A DNA stretch of 64,000 bases, from contig CM033405.1 of NCBI GenBank assembly GCA_019426215.1, forward strand, positions 2,333,001-2,397,000, written 5' to 3'. This stretch comes from Buddleja alternifolia (taxonomy: Eukaryota; Streptophyta; Magnoliopsida; Lamiales; Scrophulariaceae). A program made the position numbers and the translations under genes. Every line of letters starts with the position of its first letter. Within the stretch, counting starts at the first letter, position 1. Below are positions 34,159 through 46,770 of this stretch, piece after piece. The notes below the pieces were generated by a model that was not told the DNA's origin, ran no database searches, and worked only from the letters and a program-made list of their open reading frames with translations.

Positions 34159-34706
34159 CCCTTTATTTTTGAGGTTTGGGAGGAATTGATGTTTTTGGTC
34201 CAATTCTCGTTGAAAGTAATTTCTATCTTCGGATCGAACTTAGAAATTCTTTCAATTCCGAATGAAGCTTTCAGCTCTTCATGACAGCCAAGGGGTATGT
34301 CATGATTTACTTTGAATATTTTTTGGGAAAATGGAACTTAGCCTTTTTGAGTAAGTGACTAGCAAGACTATCTCTTGTCTGCTCATTTTGTTATAGTACC
34401 TTGTGCTTCATGAACACTAATTTAGGTACTTAGCCATTTTAACACGCTGTTGGCGACAATATATATATATATCAACAAAATAAATAGAGAATATAAATAA
34501 ATATTGATGTCGCACCTTTGGTTTGCAAGGTCGATTTATCCAACTAATTCTCTTGAGATATATGTTTAGTCGACCATCATCCTTATCAAAGACAACACGA
34601 GGTAAAAAAAATGTAGTATTGAAATTTTTAATGATTAGGAATGATACTTCTATAAAATCACATTGTATATGTTATTGTGGCAGATGTGTACCGACAAAGG
34701 AATCTT
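34159..34706. other. Intergenic DNA
   Basis: No gene is seen. A short AT microsatellite is at 34460-34474. Confidence 0.4.
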
Positions 34707-34711
34707 GATAA

Positions 34712-35268
34712 TGTTAGGGATGGTAGCATCAGAGCACGAAGAATAAACAAGAAACAAGAAATCTAAGCCTAAATATGAAGATGAAAATCACGATGATTTA
34801 ACGTGGTTCAGCATAACTTGCCTACATTCACAAGTCAACCTAGACTATATCTTTATTTCTCTATAAGTACATCAATCAATTACAAGTAGAGTTCTCATAT
34901 TTATAATGGTGGAGAAGTCTAAACCCTAACAAATTAGGAAAAACAATCCTAAACGACGAGGGAATAATTCCTAACACAATAGGAAACAATTCCATACAAG
35001 GTAGGACTCAAAACATGTCAAAAATCCGCCAAAATACTAAAACACGTCGAAAAAATGTGTTGTCAACCCGCTGCCCGCGCCCAGGCGCCCCTTGCTGTTG
35101 GCAGCGCCTAGGCGCCACCAGGCGCCGCCATCAGTGTCTGAGCTCCCCTAACTATGTTTTTTGACTCCTTTTTATCCTTTTGCGATCCCGGTCAACCCCA
35201 ACCCTTTTTGGCTCTATTTTGGCTCCTCTTCTTGACCATATTTTGATCCGACTCCACCAAACCCATCA
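34712..35268 (-). repeat. 3' LTR of the non-autonomous element
   Basis: Left LTR, 557 bp, TG...CA ends on the minus strand. A CCCAGGCGCC/AGGCGCCACC-rich patch lies at about 35090-35130. Confidence 0.9.
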
Positions 35269-36489
35269 ATCTCCCACTTGGAGACTGATCAAAATAACCC
35301 GAACTCAAACTTGAACCACCACTTCACTTTTCCTAAGTGAACCTTGGTCTAGTCGACACATCCCCAAACCTGATGGAGATCAAATCCAGAGACTTCTCCC
35401 CGTCAATTCATTCGTCCTCTAGTGTCACCACTTGACAAACTCTCTCTGTGAACATCGTTCCTCCTTTTTGAACCCTCGCCACTGCCCTATTCTTTTGGTG
35501 ATCAGCCAACTCCTGAATACCTTGGCATAGCCATCTTGGTCCAACTGACTCTCGGATATAGGTTACTCTAAAACCCGAGCATGTCACACTCTAAACCAGC
35601 TCAGTCTACCCGTCCACTGACATCTTTAAACCAAAGACTTTTTTCAATGGCAATCTCGGATCCCTCACATATCTGCTCTGTGCCCCTACATAAGTTGTCT
35701 CTGATCCATCCGCCAACTCAATTTTCAATAGTTAACTCGGGCCACTGACATATCTGCTCGAGCTCCCACCCCATAAGCTATGTCACATCCTTTTGCCAAA
35801 AAACTCGTAGCTCTGCGAATCTACCTACCCTGTTTTGCATCCTGCCACCATGACTTCCGACTCCACGGTCAACCCCTCTTGGCACCGCTTTTTGTCTTCA
35901 TGGTTTCTCTCTACATGGTCATGTCTCCACAACCCTGCTCTCTGGTCTCTCGACTACACAGCTCTACCCTCTCGGTTACCGATTCTATCATTCTGACCTC
36001 TGGCTCGGTGGATTTGCTTTCTTAGCACCATAGATCTGGCCCCTCGATCTAGCAACTCATTCACTCCCTCTCAGAAACATGAATTTGCTCTCCAACCTTT
36101 GACTCTACGGATCTGCCTCTGGCTCTGCAACTGCTCCCACTGGCTTCGTGTTCTACCCACCTGATAACACAAAACTGCCTCTACTGCTGCGAATCTGCCT
36201 ATCTACTGGCACCACGATTTTTCAATATTTTCTTGTTAACGTTCAACAGGATTACTCTTCTTTTCTGGTTGGTGATCGAACTGACCCCATCCTCCTCTGT
36301 CATCTTCTCCGGCTTCACCATGACCTCAATCTGTGCTTCTCTGCAACGAAATCGTCGAGCTTGATTACCCTTCCATCTCCTACCATAGTTCCCACGATGA
36401 AATCTGCGTTTAACCAAAAATGCTACCCCATAGATCTAGATTTAAGACGCGCATTTTCTAAATCTACAACCCATGGCTCTAATACCAGT

Positions 36490-37058
36490 TGTTAGGGATG
36501 GTAGCATCAGTGCACGAAGAATAAACAAGAAACAAGAAATCTAAGCCTAAATATGAAGATGAAAAACACGAAAATTTAAAATGGTTCGGCATAACTTGCC
36601 TACATCCACGAGCCAATCTAGACTACATTTTTATTTCTCTATAAGTACATCAATCAATTACAAGTAGAGTTCTCATATTTATAATGGTGGAGAAGTCTAA
36701 ACCCTAACAAATTAGGAAAAACAATCCTAAACAACTAGGGAATAATTCCTAACACAATAGGCAACAATTCCATACAAGGTAGGACTCAAAACATGTCAAA
36801 AATCCACCAAAATACTAAAACACGTAGAAAAAATGCGTTGTCAGCCCGCTGCCTGTGCCCAGGCACCATACAGTGGCGCATGGGCGCCACCTTGCTGTTG
36901 GCGGTGCCTAGGCGCCACCATCAGTGTCTGCGCTTCCCTGACTTTGTTTTTCGACTCCTTTTTATCCTTTTGCGATCCCGGTCAACCCCGACCTTTCTTG
37001 GCTCTATTTTGGCTCCTCTTCTTGACCATATTTTGATCCGACTTCACCAAACTCATCA
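36490..37058 (-). repeat. 5' LTR of the non-autonomous element
   Basis: Right LTR, 569 bp, adjacent to the primer-binding site at about 36472-36489. It differs from the left LTR by scattered substitutions and a rearranged GGCGCC patch. Confidence 0.9.
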
Positions 37059-37329
37059 GATAAAATAAAAAGAACATTAAACATTTCAAAATATTATAGA
37101 GAGATGGGATTATATCAATAAAGTTCAGGACAATAAAAAGTATAATACATTAGTTTTTTATTATGAAATTACATGTAGACAAGTTTACTCCTATTTATTT
37201 ATTCATTAAAAGAAGAAGATTGAAAAGAAAGCTTAATTTGCATGTACTTGGAACAAACAAATTTATAATACAAATACACATAAAGTATTCACAACGTTGT
37301 TTACATTTTAATTGTTAATTAATTATATG

Positions 37330-37748
37330 AATATTATGTGATGGAGAAAATTGAATATCATCACAAAAAGAACCATAGCCTGAAGCATACCTGGAAGTTG
37401 ATCTGCGAACTGCCTTTTCTATTTCCTACTACACAACTTCTTTGCTCTTCATTATGCTCACTTGGAAGTTTGTATCACCGGCACGTACCAGAAAACTCTA
37501 CAACAATCTTATTTCATCCTTGCAATGAAAGCACCCTAGCCCTGGCCGATTTGTACTAGGATTGGGAACGAGCACTCTTCATACTTTGATTTTCACTTTG
37601 TCCTAATTAAAGGATTGAAGATAGCCTGACCAGCTCTTTCGACGCACTTCGGAACCCTTGGCTAGAAAGATGGATCGCCTACAGAAGAAGACCTCAAAGT
37701 CAAACGTAGGAAACTCTACCTACAGAAGCCTCAATTCAGGAGGTTGGC
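37330..37748. other. Segment of unusual composition, possibly organelle-derived (left part)
   Basis: From about 37330 the DNA changes from AT-rich to near-even composition with purine-rich wording (CTAGAAAGATGGATCGCC, AAGAAGACCTCAAAGTC) reminiscent of plant mitochondrial spacer DNA. It stops at the solo LTR and similar DNA resumes at 39531. No gene is recognised. The assignment is by style only. Confidence 0.35.
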
Positions 37749-39530
37749 TGTTGGGTTTCGTTCGAAAAAGCATAAACGCAGCTAAAGGGATTTCAAAAAT
37801 TAAAATGAAAACCCAATTGGTACTCTAATTCGCATAATTGAATCTAAAAGCGTATAACGAATAAAACTTACTCGTTAATATGAATATGATGATGGAGAAA
37901 AACTTCTTCTTCTCCAAACTCGAAATATTGAAGCTTCCAAATCTTCAATCCTTTGGTTTGATTCTTCAAACTTGAACTTGATCCGAACAACGAAAATACG
38001 TCATCTCTAAATCGTCACGCACGGATCAACAAACGAAAAATCCCCTTTCTTCTTTCTCTATGGTCGACGGCTAGGTATAGAGGAGGGGAGGAATATTTTT
38101 CTTTCTTTTGATAGTTATGAGAGTTGTGTATTCTTTTTCTTACTTGTTCTAAGTCAAAGAGTCCTTATATACCTCATGACTTATTGAACAAGTCAAAACA
38201 AAAGAGCCCTAATATGTGGCCTCTCAAAGACGCCACATTGAGGCCTAGTAGGCGTCCATTTGGACTCCTTATTTAGCCCCGAGATTTGTTTTGTTTAATT
38301 AACTTCTTATTTCAATTAATAATTTATTGTATCCAATAAATAAATTAATTAATTAAATAACCAAATTAATTAGATAAATTAATTCATTAATATATTTCAC
38401 AAGGAAATTAATCAATAATTAATCTTATCATTATAATTAATTATTTCATCTAATGAATAATTAATTATTTAATTTATCCAATAAATTAAAACTCCCAGAA
38501 GAAATAATAGAAACTCCTTTTTCTTTATTTTTCTTTGTCAATCTTTTAGCGCGACTCTTTAGGTTCGTTTCGTTTGGCAATGAGAGGAAACCAAAGGAAG
38601 TGGGTAACACCTAGCCAGTCACGTGGCCCACTTCGTAACCCAAATGGAAACGAATGATAGGATCATTCCGAAACCTTCCAATCATAAATACCGTATATGT
38701 ATAAACCCTTTGTTCACGTTCCCCGGTCAAGTGAGAGTCATGGTTATGTCAAACTCACTGGACTTAACCATATGTATAAATCATAATAAATACGAGATCA
38801 TTGAGATCGATTTAGTGCCAAGCACAAGCGTCTCGTTTGCTTTGGCTAAAGACTTTGATCTCTATTTATCTATAATTACATAGGGTACATACACATTCAC
38901 TTATGAGAGAACAAATCCCATATTAGATATCTGCTAAGATTACCACTTGCCCATCAAGTCCGCATTTCGAGGTTGACCCCACCAAAGGGTGAATTGGGTT
39001 TAACTACTCTAGTGAAAGACTTGACATCACAAGTGCATCTTCAGCCTGATACTTCAGGTCAAAGGTTCACATATACCCATTACGCATAATCAGTTCCGTC
39101 ATTGACAGTCACAGAGTGAAAACCCATGTGACAGAACCGATGCGAGTCGCGTTCGAACATATCAGTTCCACTGACGTGTCTACAATCTTAATCTCCTATC
39201 ATCCCATGATACCAGACAAGCACTCCCATGTCGGGGCTAAGATTGTACAAGTATTCGAAGTCTTTATTTGTCCATTAAAGACTTCATATTACTTGCGAAC
39301 TTATTTTAGTAATCAAGATCGATCTCTCTAGTGCCAATCTTCCTATCTCATAGGAAGTAGAAGGATCGCACTGAAAATATGGACAAAACGTTTTACACAA
39401 CTTATAGATGCAGATAAGAATTAATTGAGAACTCAATAATGTCTTTTATTTAAGAAGAGTTTAAGTTCAATACAAGATATATGCCCTATACATTCTATCC
39501 TCTATGGCATCTGAGGGCATAATCCTAACA
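37749..39530 (-). mobile_element. Solo LTR of a large Copia-type retrotransposon
   Basis: A 1.78-kb unit with TG...CA ends: on the minus strand it starts TGTTAGGATTATGCCCTCAG and ends CGAAACCCAACA. The flanks TTGGC (37744-37748) and TTGAC (39531-39535) match at 4 of 5. An internal TATATAAGG on the minus strand (near 38166-38174) is a likely LTR promoter. Size and wording suggest the SIRE/Maximus type. No internal region or second LTR is present, as expected after LTR-LTR recombination. Confidence 0.8.
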
Positions 39531-39905
39531 TTGACAGCTTATCAACTACTAGTTCCTTCCATAAAAATGGGATCGAAGGATCACAACCAAGCACATAACA
39601 TTCAATCTCGTGAAAGACATTATTTGGCTAAGTCTATCTTTTACTAGCGTGCGAAATAATATTTTGAAAGCAAAGAGGAATGGCGGTCGTGCAAGCAAGC
39701 GATCAGAGTGCAGCAAGCTCAGTAGAATCAGAAAGCCAGGAGGTTAGCAGCTATATAATCCTAAGGTGATAGAAGGAAGAGAGGGCTAAACAGTAGAATA
39801 TAATATAGTAAGCATAGAGCAAGCTGACTTTCTAGTCCACTAGAAAGCCAAGCGGGGAAAGTGCGAGTACAAAAAACAACTTAGTAAAAGAGACTTGGGA
39901 AAAAC
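39531..39905. other. Segment of unusual composition, possibly organelle-derived (right part)
   Basis: Purine-rich wording such as AAGCAAGCGATCAGAGTGCA, GAAAGCCAGGAGG and the small palindrome CTTTCTAGTCCACTAGAAAG resembles plant mitochondrial spacer. It would join 37748 if the solo LTR were removed. Confidence 0.35.
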
Positions 39906-41453
39906 GTCATATCTTATTCATTATTAATATTAATTAATTAACTATAATAATGCAAGAAGAAAAATAGTAAACCATTGTTTCCTCACGATCTAGGGAGATA
40001 TATTGACATCTGCTATTGTAATTCAATATTTGTCACTTTCATATACTGCTTATCCATCTTTCTTTTTACACTCAAGAGATTGGCTACCCTTATTTGTGAA
40101 GTGTTGCTTCATTTTATCTGTTCAACTCATCAACTATAACAAAAGCAATTCACAATTATTCAATTTTTGAGCCAGAATGAAGAGATTATTATGAGTACAA
40201 AGAACTCAATGAGAGAAAAGAAGAAATGAAGTGCTCAATCCATCAAAATTAAACAAGATAATGTATAAATAAATCATGAATTTACATAAAAATATATTTA
40301 GTTATATTATTATCTAACTCTCAAATTTCAATTAAGTTAATTTCTTCAAATATTCAATTAAACTTTCATGTCAATCAATATTTAATTTTTAAAATAATTA
40401 TAATTTATTAATTAGTAATTCATTAATTAAGTTATTGTTCAAGTTTTGAATTTTTCAAGTTGAAATATCTATATATATGAATTGTATTAACAAAATTACA
40501 TGATTCACGTGCAACACACATGTTGTTTACTAGTATGGTTAAGTGTAAAACTCGCGTATTTCACATGGTTAAGATAATCTACAAAAAAGTGCATAAACGG
40601 GCATACTTTGAAAGAAACCACGTCTCTAAACCTTAGATCTTGATTAGTCGTAACTATTGTTGCCCTTTTTGTTATCAATAAATTGTTTGCAGTAGATGAA
40701 TCCTAAATGAATCTGATAATGAACAATTAATATTCGTTATATTTATGTATTAAATTACTACTATCAAGTAATAAGTTAAACAGAAGATATATTATATTAT
40801 TCACATTAGGTCTAGAGCCCAATACCAAATAAGTTAAAAGACCCCAAATTTTGACTGTGATGGAACATGATAGAAAACTCGTAAAATATAGTATAAACCC
40901 TAATACAATGAGCTAATTTGATATATATATATATATATATATAGTTTGATAGTGCAGCATTCAAGGAAATCTTGACACTTTTTATCATTTGGGCGGAGTT
41001 TAAGTGCTTTTTTTTTTAGTAGGGCATGTGAAGATTGTGACCCGTCTGCAACTTGGGCTCGGATTGGACTTCATGGGATCGAATGGTTCGACCCTCTTCC
41101 CGAGGTTGGGTCCATTCGACCCGACTATGCGCTGTGTGATCCCAAAGAGAGATTTATGTGTTAAATTTTATCACATGTCACAATCTTTTCTAAATCATTT
41201 TGTATTTTTCTAAAGAAAAGCTAAAAAAGAAAATTAAGAAGTCAAGTGGCAACCGTAAAACAAAAGGAAAAAAAGCAAAGTGAAAGCACATGGATTGATG
41301 AACCAAAAGAAGATTGTAATTTCACATCAGTTTGTAAGTTGCAAGACCATGTACGTACTTATGCATGCCCTTCATCATATCTTGTCGCTTTGCTTCAACA
41401 CTTGCACTCATTATATACATACTCATTTTAATTATTCTTTGTTATTATTAATA
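39906..41453. other. AT-rich intergenic DNA
   Basis: No gene is seen. (TA)n lies at 40919-40942. A short moderately GC-rich stretch at 41015-41150 contains CCCGAGGTTGGGTCC and has no recognisable coding frame. Confidence 0.4.
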
Positions 41454-41462
41454 TATTATTTT

Positions 41463-41745
41463 GGAATAATTGCATATCATACCCTGTAAAACATAAAATC
41501 TGCACACATCCCCATGTGTTAAAAAAATAGTCTGAATAACCCTATAATTTTTAAAACCCTGCACGAAACCCCCAACCCTGCTTTAAATACACTGCGCCTG
41601 AATGCTGCCTTCCGCGGATTTAACACGGATTGGGGGTTTTGTGCAAGGTTTTGAAAATCATAGGGTTATTTCAGACTATTTTTTTAACACAGGGTGGATG
41701 TGTGCAATTTTCATATTTTACAGGGGTATGATATACAATTATCCC
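41463..41745. mobile_element. Foldback Mutator-type MITE, long inverted repeats
   Basis: About 115 bp at each end are inverted repeats (GGAATAATTGCATATCATACC against GGGATAATTGTATATCATACC, on through TTAAAAAAATAGTCTGAATA and AAACCCCCAA). The 9-bp target duplication TATTATTTT (41454-41462 and 41746-41754) is perfect. Almost the whole 283 bp can fold into one hairpin. Confidence 0.92.
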
Positions 41746-41859
41746 TATTATTTTACTTACTTTGTTTTACTTCATCTCTTTAATCTCTATTAATATGATA
41801 TGATTTAACATGCTTCGTAGTTATTTTTAAGAGCTTGTAGAAACTCTGAGACCTAAGTG

Positions 41860-42045
41860 TAGGGTGTCCACGAGTTGAGTTTGAGCTAAAATTTAGATTC
41901 CGAACTCAAGCTTGACGAGCATAAGAAAATGAGCTCAAGCTTGGGCCGAGTAGAGTCAAGCTCAGAATATGTATTTTTTGGCTCGAGCTCGATTCGAGCA
42001 GGCTCGTGAGGCTAGCAAGCCGGTTCGACTTTTTGTCCACCCCTA
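41860..42045. mobile_element. hAT-type MITE
   Basis: It starts TAGGGTGTCCACG and ends, inverted, TAGGGGTGGACAAAA. The 8-bp flanks CCTAAGTG (41852-41859) and CCTGAGTG (42046-42053) match at 7 of 8. The interior is made of GAGCTCAAGCTTGG- and GGCTCGAGCTCGATTCGAG-like blocks. Debris of the same family lies at 17235, 18135, 23045 and 23665. Confidence 0.85.
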
Positions 42046-42053
42046 CCTGAGTG

Positions 42054-42799
42054 CTAGAATAAAATTTCATATACATGAACAATTATTGTGAAAACATCGA
42101 AATTTAAAGTTCCTTCATAATTTTTTTGATTGCTCAATTATTTACCTGTATAGGCCAATCACATAAAACTATGTAGTTTCCGTATGAATAATTTGGTGTG
42201 ACCAAATCGAGTTAGAATTAAAATTTACTTTTGAGTACATCCCATAATCATATATCAAAATGAAGAATACACATTCTTTAGTGTTTATAATTGCAAAAAC
42301 GTCCTTGTTAGAATAAAGCAAGGAATCCAAAATATAAATGAAGAAACAAATTTAATTTTATATGTTCATTTAACCTTGTAAAACCAACAAAAGTGCGTTA
42401 ACCTTGGAAAATAATCTCATATAGGTGTTCAAGGGAATACACATGTAGGAGTAGTTTTTATTTAATCTTGTAGAAATTAAAATTAAGTTATGGGAAATAG
42501 ATCAGAAATGGATTAGAAATTAAAATTAAAAAAATAATTGCAAATCCTCATTTGTGCATCACGTTACGTTGATGTACATGCGAACACGTGACATTTATGT
42601 TCCAATTAAAACATTAATTTATTGTTTGTAGAAACTATTAATAATCTCATGAATAATTCGCAGGGAGTTCAAAAATTCCAAATTTTGGTATAAAAACAAT
42701 TATCAATGCATATTACATTGATGATCATGATTGATTTGGAACTTAATTGCAAAACCTCAAGAGCTCTTAGTAATGACTCACAAATATTGTTTTCCACCT

Positions 42800-42853
<54 letters not shown>

Positions 42854-43136
42854 TAAATTTAGAAGTGAGCTTTATTGGGGAGTTGCTTCTTTACAACTTG
42901 ATCATTAAAAAAGAGGAAAAATCTCAAATCAGATCAATATAAAATATTATTTCATACAAAAAATCATTTAATATATTAAATCATATTTATGGGTAATAAT
43001 TAGTGGATATATTTGTGTAAAGAGTGGATGAAGGAAGGAGGGGGGGAAAGGGGCTGCCATTGGCTCACTGAGATGTAAGGAATGTGCTGAACATGGTGTA
43101 CAATTCATGCTGCTTCACTGTCTCACCTTTTCTCAC
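42054..43136. other. AT-rich intergenic DNA with microsatellite
   Basis: A compound (TA)n(TG)n microsatellite occupies 42799-42848. About 42180-42220 resembles the end of the MITE at 32055. No gene is seen. Confidence 0.45.
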
Positions 43137-43930
43137 ATGCAATCTCTCTCTCCCTATAAGGTACAATCTTTTTTTCCATGGTGCATGCATGAAAAAATTT
43201 ATATTAGACCAAGTTCAATGATCATATTGTCTATCCTTCAAACAACACTAAGGTGCATTGTGTGTGTTCGCCATACATTTGTATTAAAGCAATAGACACA
43301 GAATACACACAGAACAATTGGATCTGATCTGACATAGAGTTACTCGTGCATGCACTCTTTCCCTCTCTCCCTAAGGTACAATCTCCTTTTCCATGGTGCA
43401 TGCATGAAAATATTTATTTTAGATCAGATTCAATGATCTTAGTGTCTATCTCTCATACACACTAAATTATATTGTGTGTACTCCCCACATACATTTGTGT
43501 GAAAGTGACAGACACATAATACACACAAGATAATTGAACCCCGTCTGGCATAGAATTACCTAAGGTACAATCTTCTTTTCCATGGTGATGCATGTGCTCT
43601 CTCCAGGGTACAATCTTCTTTCCCTCGGTGTATGCACCAAAAAGTTTATGTTAGACCAAATTCAATGGTCTTAGTGTTAATCTCTGTTACACATTAAGTT
43701 GTATTGTGTATACTTTTCATACACAATTATATGAAAGCGGTTGATACAGAATACACACAGGACAATTGAACCGATCTAACAAAAAATTACCCGTGTATGC
43801 ACTCTCTCTCCCCTTTAAGGTTAATCTTCTTTTTCATGGGGCATCCCCCCCCCCCCCCCCCCCCCCCCCCCAAACCACCAAGGTACAATCTTCTTTTCCA
43901 TGGTGCATGTTCTCTCCATGTGCAATCACT
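43137..43930. repeat. Degenerate tandem repeat, period about 210-230 bp
   Basis: Units starting near 43150, 43372, 43608 and 43818 repeat TCTCTCCCTAAGGTACAATC, TTCCATGGTGCATGCATGAA, TTAGACCAAATTCAATGATC, a GTGTCTATCTC block, CAGAATACACACA and AATTGAACC. Partial units (43562, 43880) repeat only the GGTACAATCTTCTTTTCCATG head. A poly-C run of 23 bases (about 43846-43872) interrupts the last unit. Confidence 0.8.
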
Positions 43931-45077
43931 TCTTCTCTTCCATTGATTGGCCAAGACCACATTTACATGCACTCTATTGGGAGGCCACCCCACCACCACC
44001 ACAAATAAGTCCTTTTTACTTGACAAATAACAAGAATACTTTTTTTTTCTCCAAAATATAGTTTTATGGTGAAGTCTTATTATGCATACATTCAGATCGA
44101 ATTTGATCACACTCAACGAATTACGTTAATAAAGCCAACCCCTTTTGTCGGTGAATAACAAAAATACCCTTTATTTTATTGTTGTACGAAATTTGTCCAG
44201 GGGTTATCCATATCGGGTTTGACCACATTTTGAGTAATTAGTATGATAATATTTGTTTTTAAATATATTAGATTATACATTAGTTGTATAATATGTGTAA
44301 TTCATTCCTCACGTAAAAGAAAATCGCCAAAACCCAATTTAAACAAGAGTTTCTCTTCTAAATTATCATTTAGATTCTCACATGTCAAGTTGAATATATT
44401 AGTCTATGTTCATAAAAAAAACGTGTTTGTTATTACAAATTAATTAATGGGTGAGGGGGATTTGTGAGACAGATATTATCCCCATGTCTGGCCATTTAAC
44501 TGTAACCCAATTGTTTGTGAGACAGACATTATCCCCGGTGCGGCAAGGGGTACTAGGGTTTGGAATGGGTAGATCTTCAGTTTTTTTTTAATTTATTTTA
44601 TAAATATTATTGTATGTTATATATATATATATATATATATTGGAATTTATTTTTATATATTTTTTGGACTAACAAAGCGTGTGTGACACACACGTTTTTT
44701 CCCGTCATTTTTTGACAGTCGAGACCAAAGTTGCAATTTCTGAAGTCCTATGAGACTAACTTTATAATTACGTTACTTAGGGACCAAAGTTGCAATGACC
44801 CATATTCTACCCGAGTAAAATTGCAATTCTCTGTATGTAATAGTTGTATAAATTATAATACTACTAATTTTAAAATTAAGATACATAGCGTCTAAATGTA
44901 TTCGACCCCTAGAGTTACCGTTGATGGGTAAAAGTGTAATTAGAACATAAGTAAATATTGGTTGTGCAGGGGTGTTTTCTTTCTCTCCATAAATTTCCTA
45001 TAGCTTGCAATTTGTGCTACATCCCGCTATAGGCATCGTTTAAAGTGAGATATAGGGATAATTGCAAAAAATTTCTC
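43931..45077. other. Intergenic DNA
   Basis: No gene is seen. A short direct repeat GTGAGACAGACATTATCCCC occurs at about 44465 and 44517. (AT)n lies at about 44616-44640. About 44670-44840 has GACCAAAGTTGCAATT-type blocks related to the element family at 46771. Confidence 0.4.
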
Positions 45078-45415
45078 TGTATTAATGTGAAATTGCAAAA
45101 AAAAACACCAATGTGAATGAAATAAGCTAAATACCACCATGTGCTATTCAAAAAGTCTGCAAAAAGTCACTTTTTGAAAAGAAAAAAAAAACGAGCGTGT
45201 TTTTCATGTTTTTCACCTTTAATGACATGTTTTTTTGTCATTTATACACTCTCCAAACAAAATAAAAGATAAAATAGTGTTGTTTCACCCAAAAAATACA
45301 TATTTCTTTATCTTTTTAACAAAAAGTGACTTTTTGCAAATTTTTAAATAATACATGGTGATGTTTAGCCTATTTCATTAACATAGGTGATTTTTTGCAA
45401 TTTCGCATTAACGAC
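45078..45415. mobile_element. Foldback MITE with about 95-bp inverted repeats
   Basis: The left arm (TTAATGTGAAATTGCAAAAA, AATGAAATAAGCTAAA, CAAAAAGTCACTTTTTG) pairs with the right arm read inverted (TTAATGCGAAATTGCAAAAA, AATGAAATAGGCTAAAC, CAAAAAGTCACTTTTTG). I could not define a target duplication. Confidence 0.75.
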
Positions 45416-46664
45416 GAAAATACCCTTGCAATCATATGAAAATATCTTCTGTAGGACCAATTATTACTGCACAATCCACTTGTAATTACCTAGTATATTC
45501 CATGTTACAACTGCTGAATACACATGGAACGGAGGGATATATGATTAGTATTTATAACTTATAAGTGTAAAATACCCCAACTTTCATTCCTATTTTTAAA
45601 AACATCGCACTCGATACCCCAACTTTTGGTTTTTGTAGAAAAATGCCCTTGCTCCGTTTCGATGTTTTTCTCCATGATTTTTTTCAAATATGAGGCAAAA
45701 TGTTTAAAGGCCTATAAGTTGGGCCGGGGGCTTATGCATTTTAACCTATTTATCATTTTATTTTATATTTACTGATTACGAAATCATGAGACACTTGACA
45801 TACATCTACTTATATAGTATATATCTAACAAATATAGCACCTAATAGACATTGGCCAGCTAATGGAGGAGTGACATGGGCCATGGAAATTATTTTACAAT
45901 AATTGGGAACGGTTTTGTTAGTTTTCTTTCTCTTTCAAATTGAATAAATATTTCTTTTGAATAGAAGTGGCAACTTTGAGTTTAATATTGGATGGACGTG
46001 GTAGCTTGAATCTTTTGTTGTAAATTGGTTTTTTATGTTATTTATTATTTGGCATATGTGCATAAAAGATTTTCATAAATATAAAATTAATATGAAGTAT
46101 ATATACATTTGTTGTGTATAAGAGAACTAAAATACATGATGATCACCATTTTTTTAATAGAAAATTTGGAATGAAGATTGAGAAATGTGTGATTTGTTGT
46201 AGTTATATAATTTAATATTTATTTAATATTTTATTGAAACTGTAATTAATTGTTATATAAGATATAAACTATTAATTGATGCAACTATTATATGACAAAT
46301 ATAACACCATAAAATTCACTTGAATTCGAGGAAATCTGATTGGAGTTAGACCCCATTTGAACTTTAATTAAATATTTCTCTGTATACTGTTGAAATTTCT
46401 TTGTATACTGTTAAAATTTATTTGAACGACAATCAACTAACAAACTATCGAGAGATCCACACTTCTAGTGTGTTTTGAACTCATGTCTCATAATCTTCTG
46501 ATCCCAACTTTGGCACTTGAACTATCACAACAGATCATCTATATTAAGTTTCACTCTCACTACATATATATATTTAGTACGTACATAAAATCCACACCAC
46601 TTATATATTTAAGAAAAAAAATTAAATATGTAGTGTGCATATAAGAGATGGAGTACAAGACGAG
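45416..46664. other. AT-rich intergenic DNA
   Basis: No gene is seen. About 45560-45740 has the sense of a decayed element end (AAAATACCCCAACTTT), not resolvable here. Confidence 0.4.
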
Positions 46665-46770
46665 ACACTACATAAAACAAGTAGGTCGGTGCATAGCGAA
46701 CATTTTTCTATTCTAAAATGATGTATCATTGCATACTTCATATTCTTGCCAACTATAAAATATTTAAGTA

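Larger units (their letters stand above)
34712..37058 (-). mobile_element. Non-autonomous LTR retrotransposon with both LTRs
   Basis: LTRs at 34712-35268 and 36490-37058 (557 and 569 bp) are flanked by the 5-bp duplication GATAA (34707-34711 and 37059-37063). Read on the minus strand the LTR starts TGATGGGTTTGG and ends CCATCCCTAACA. Next to the 5' LTR (right copy) the minus strand reads ACTGGTATTAGAGCCATGG, one mismatch from the tRNA-iMet primer site. AAGTGGGAGAT before the 3' LTR serves as the polypurine tract. The 1.2-kb interior has no gag, protease, reverse transcriptase or integrase, so it needed help in trans. The LTRs differ at roughly 5 percent or more plus indels in the GC-rich GGCGCC block, so the insertion is not young. 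Confidence 0.92.

Noticed and set aside
36148..36495. Frames inside the non-autonomous LTR element (115 codons on plus, 72 on minus)
   Set aside because: Neither resembles a gag or pol domain, and the plus frame opposes the element's own orientation.
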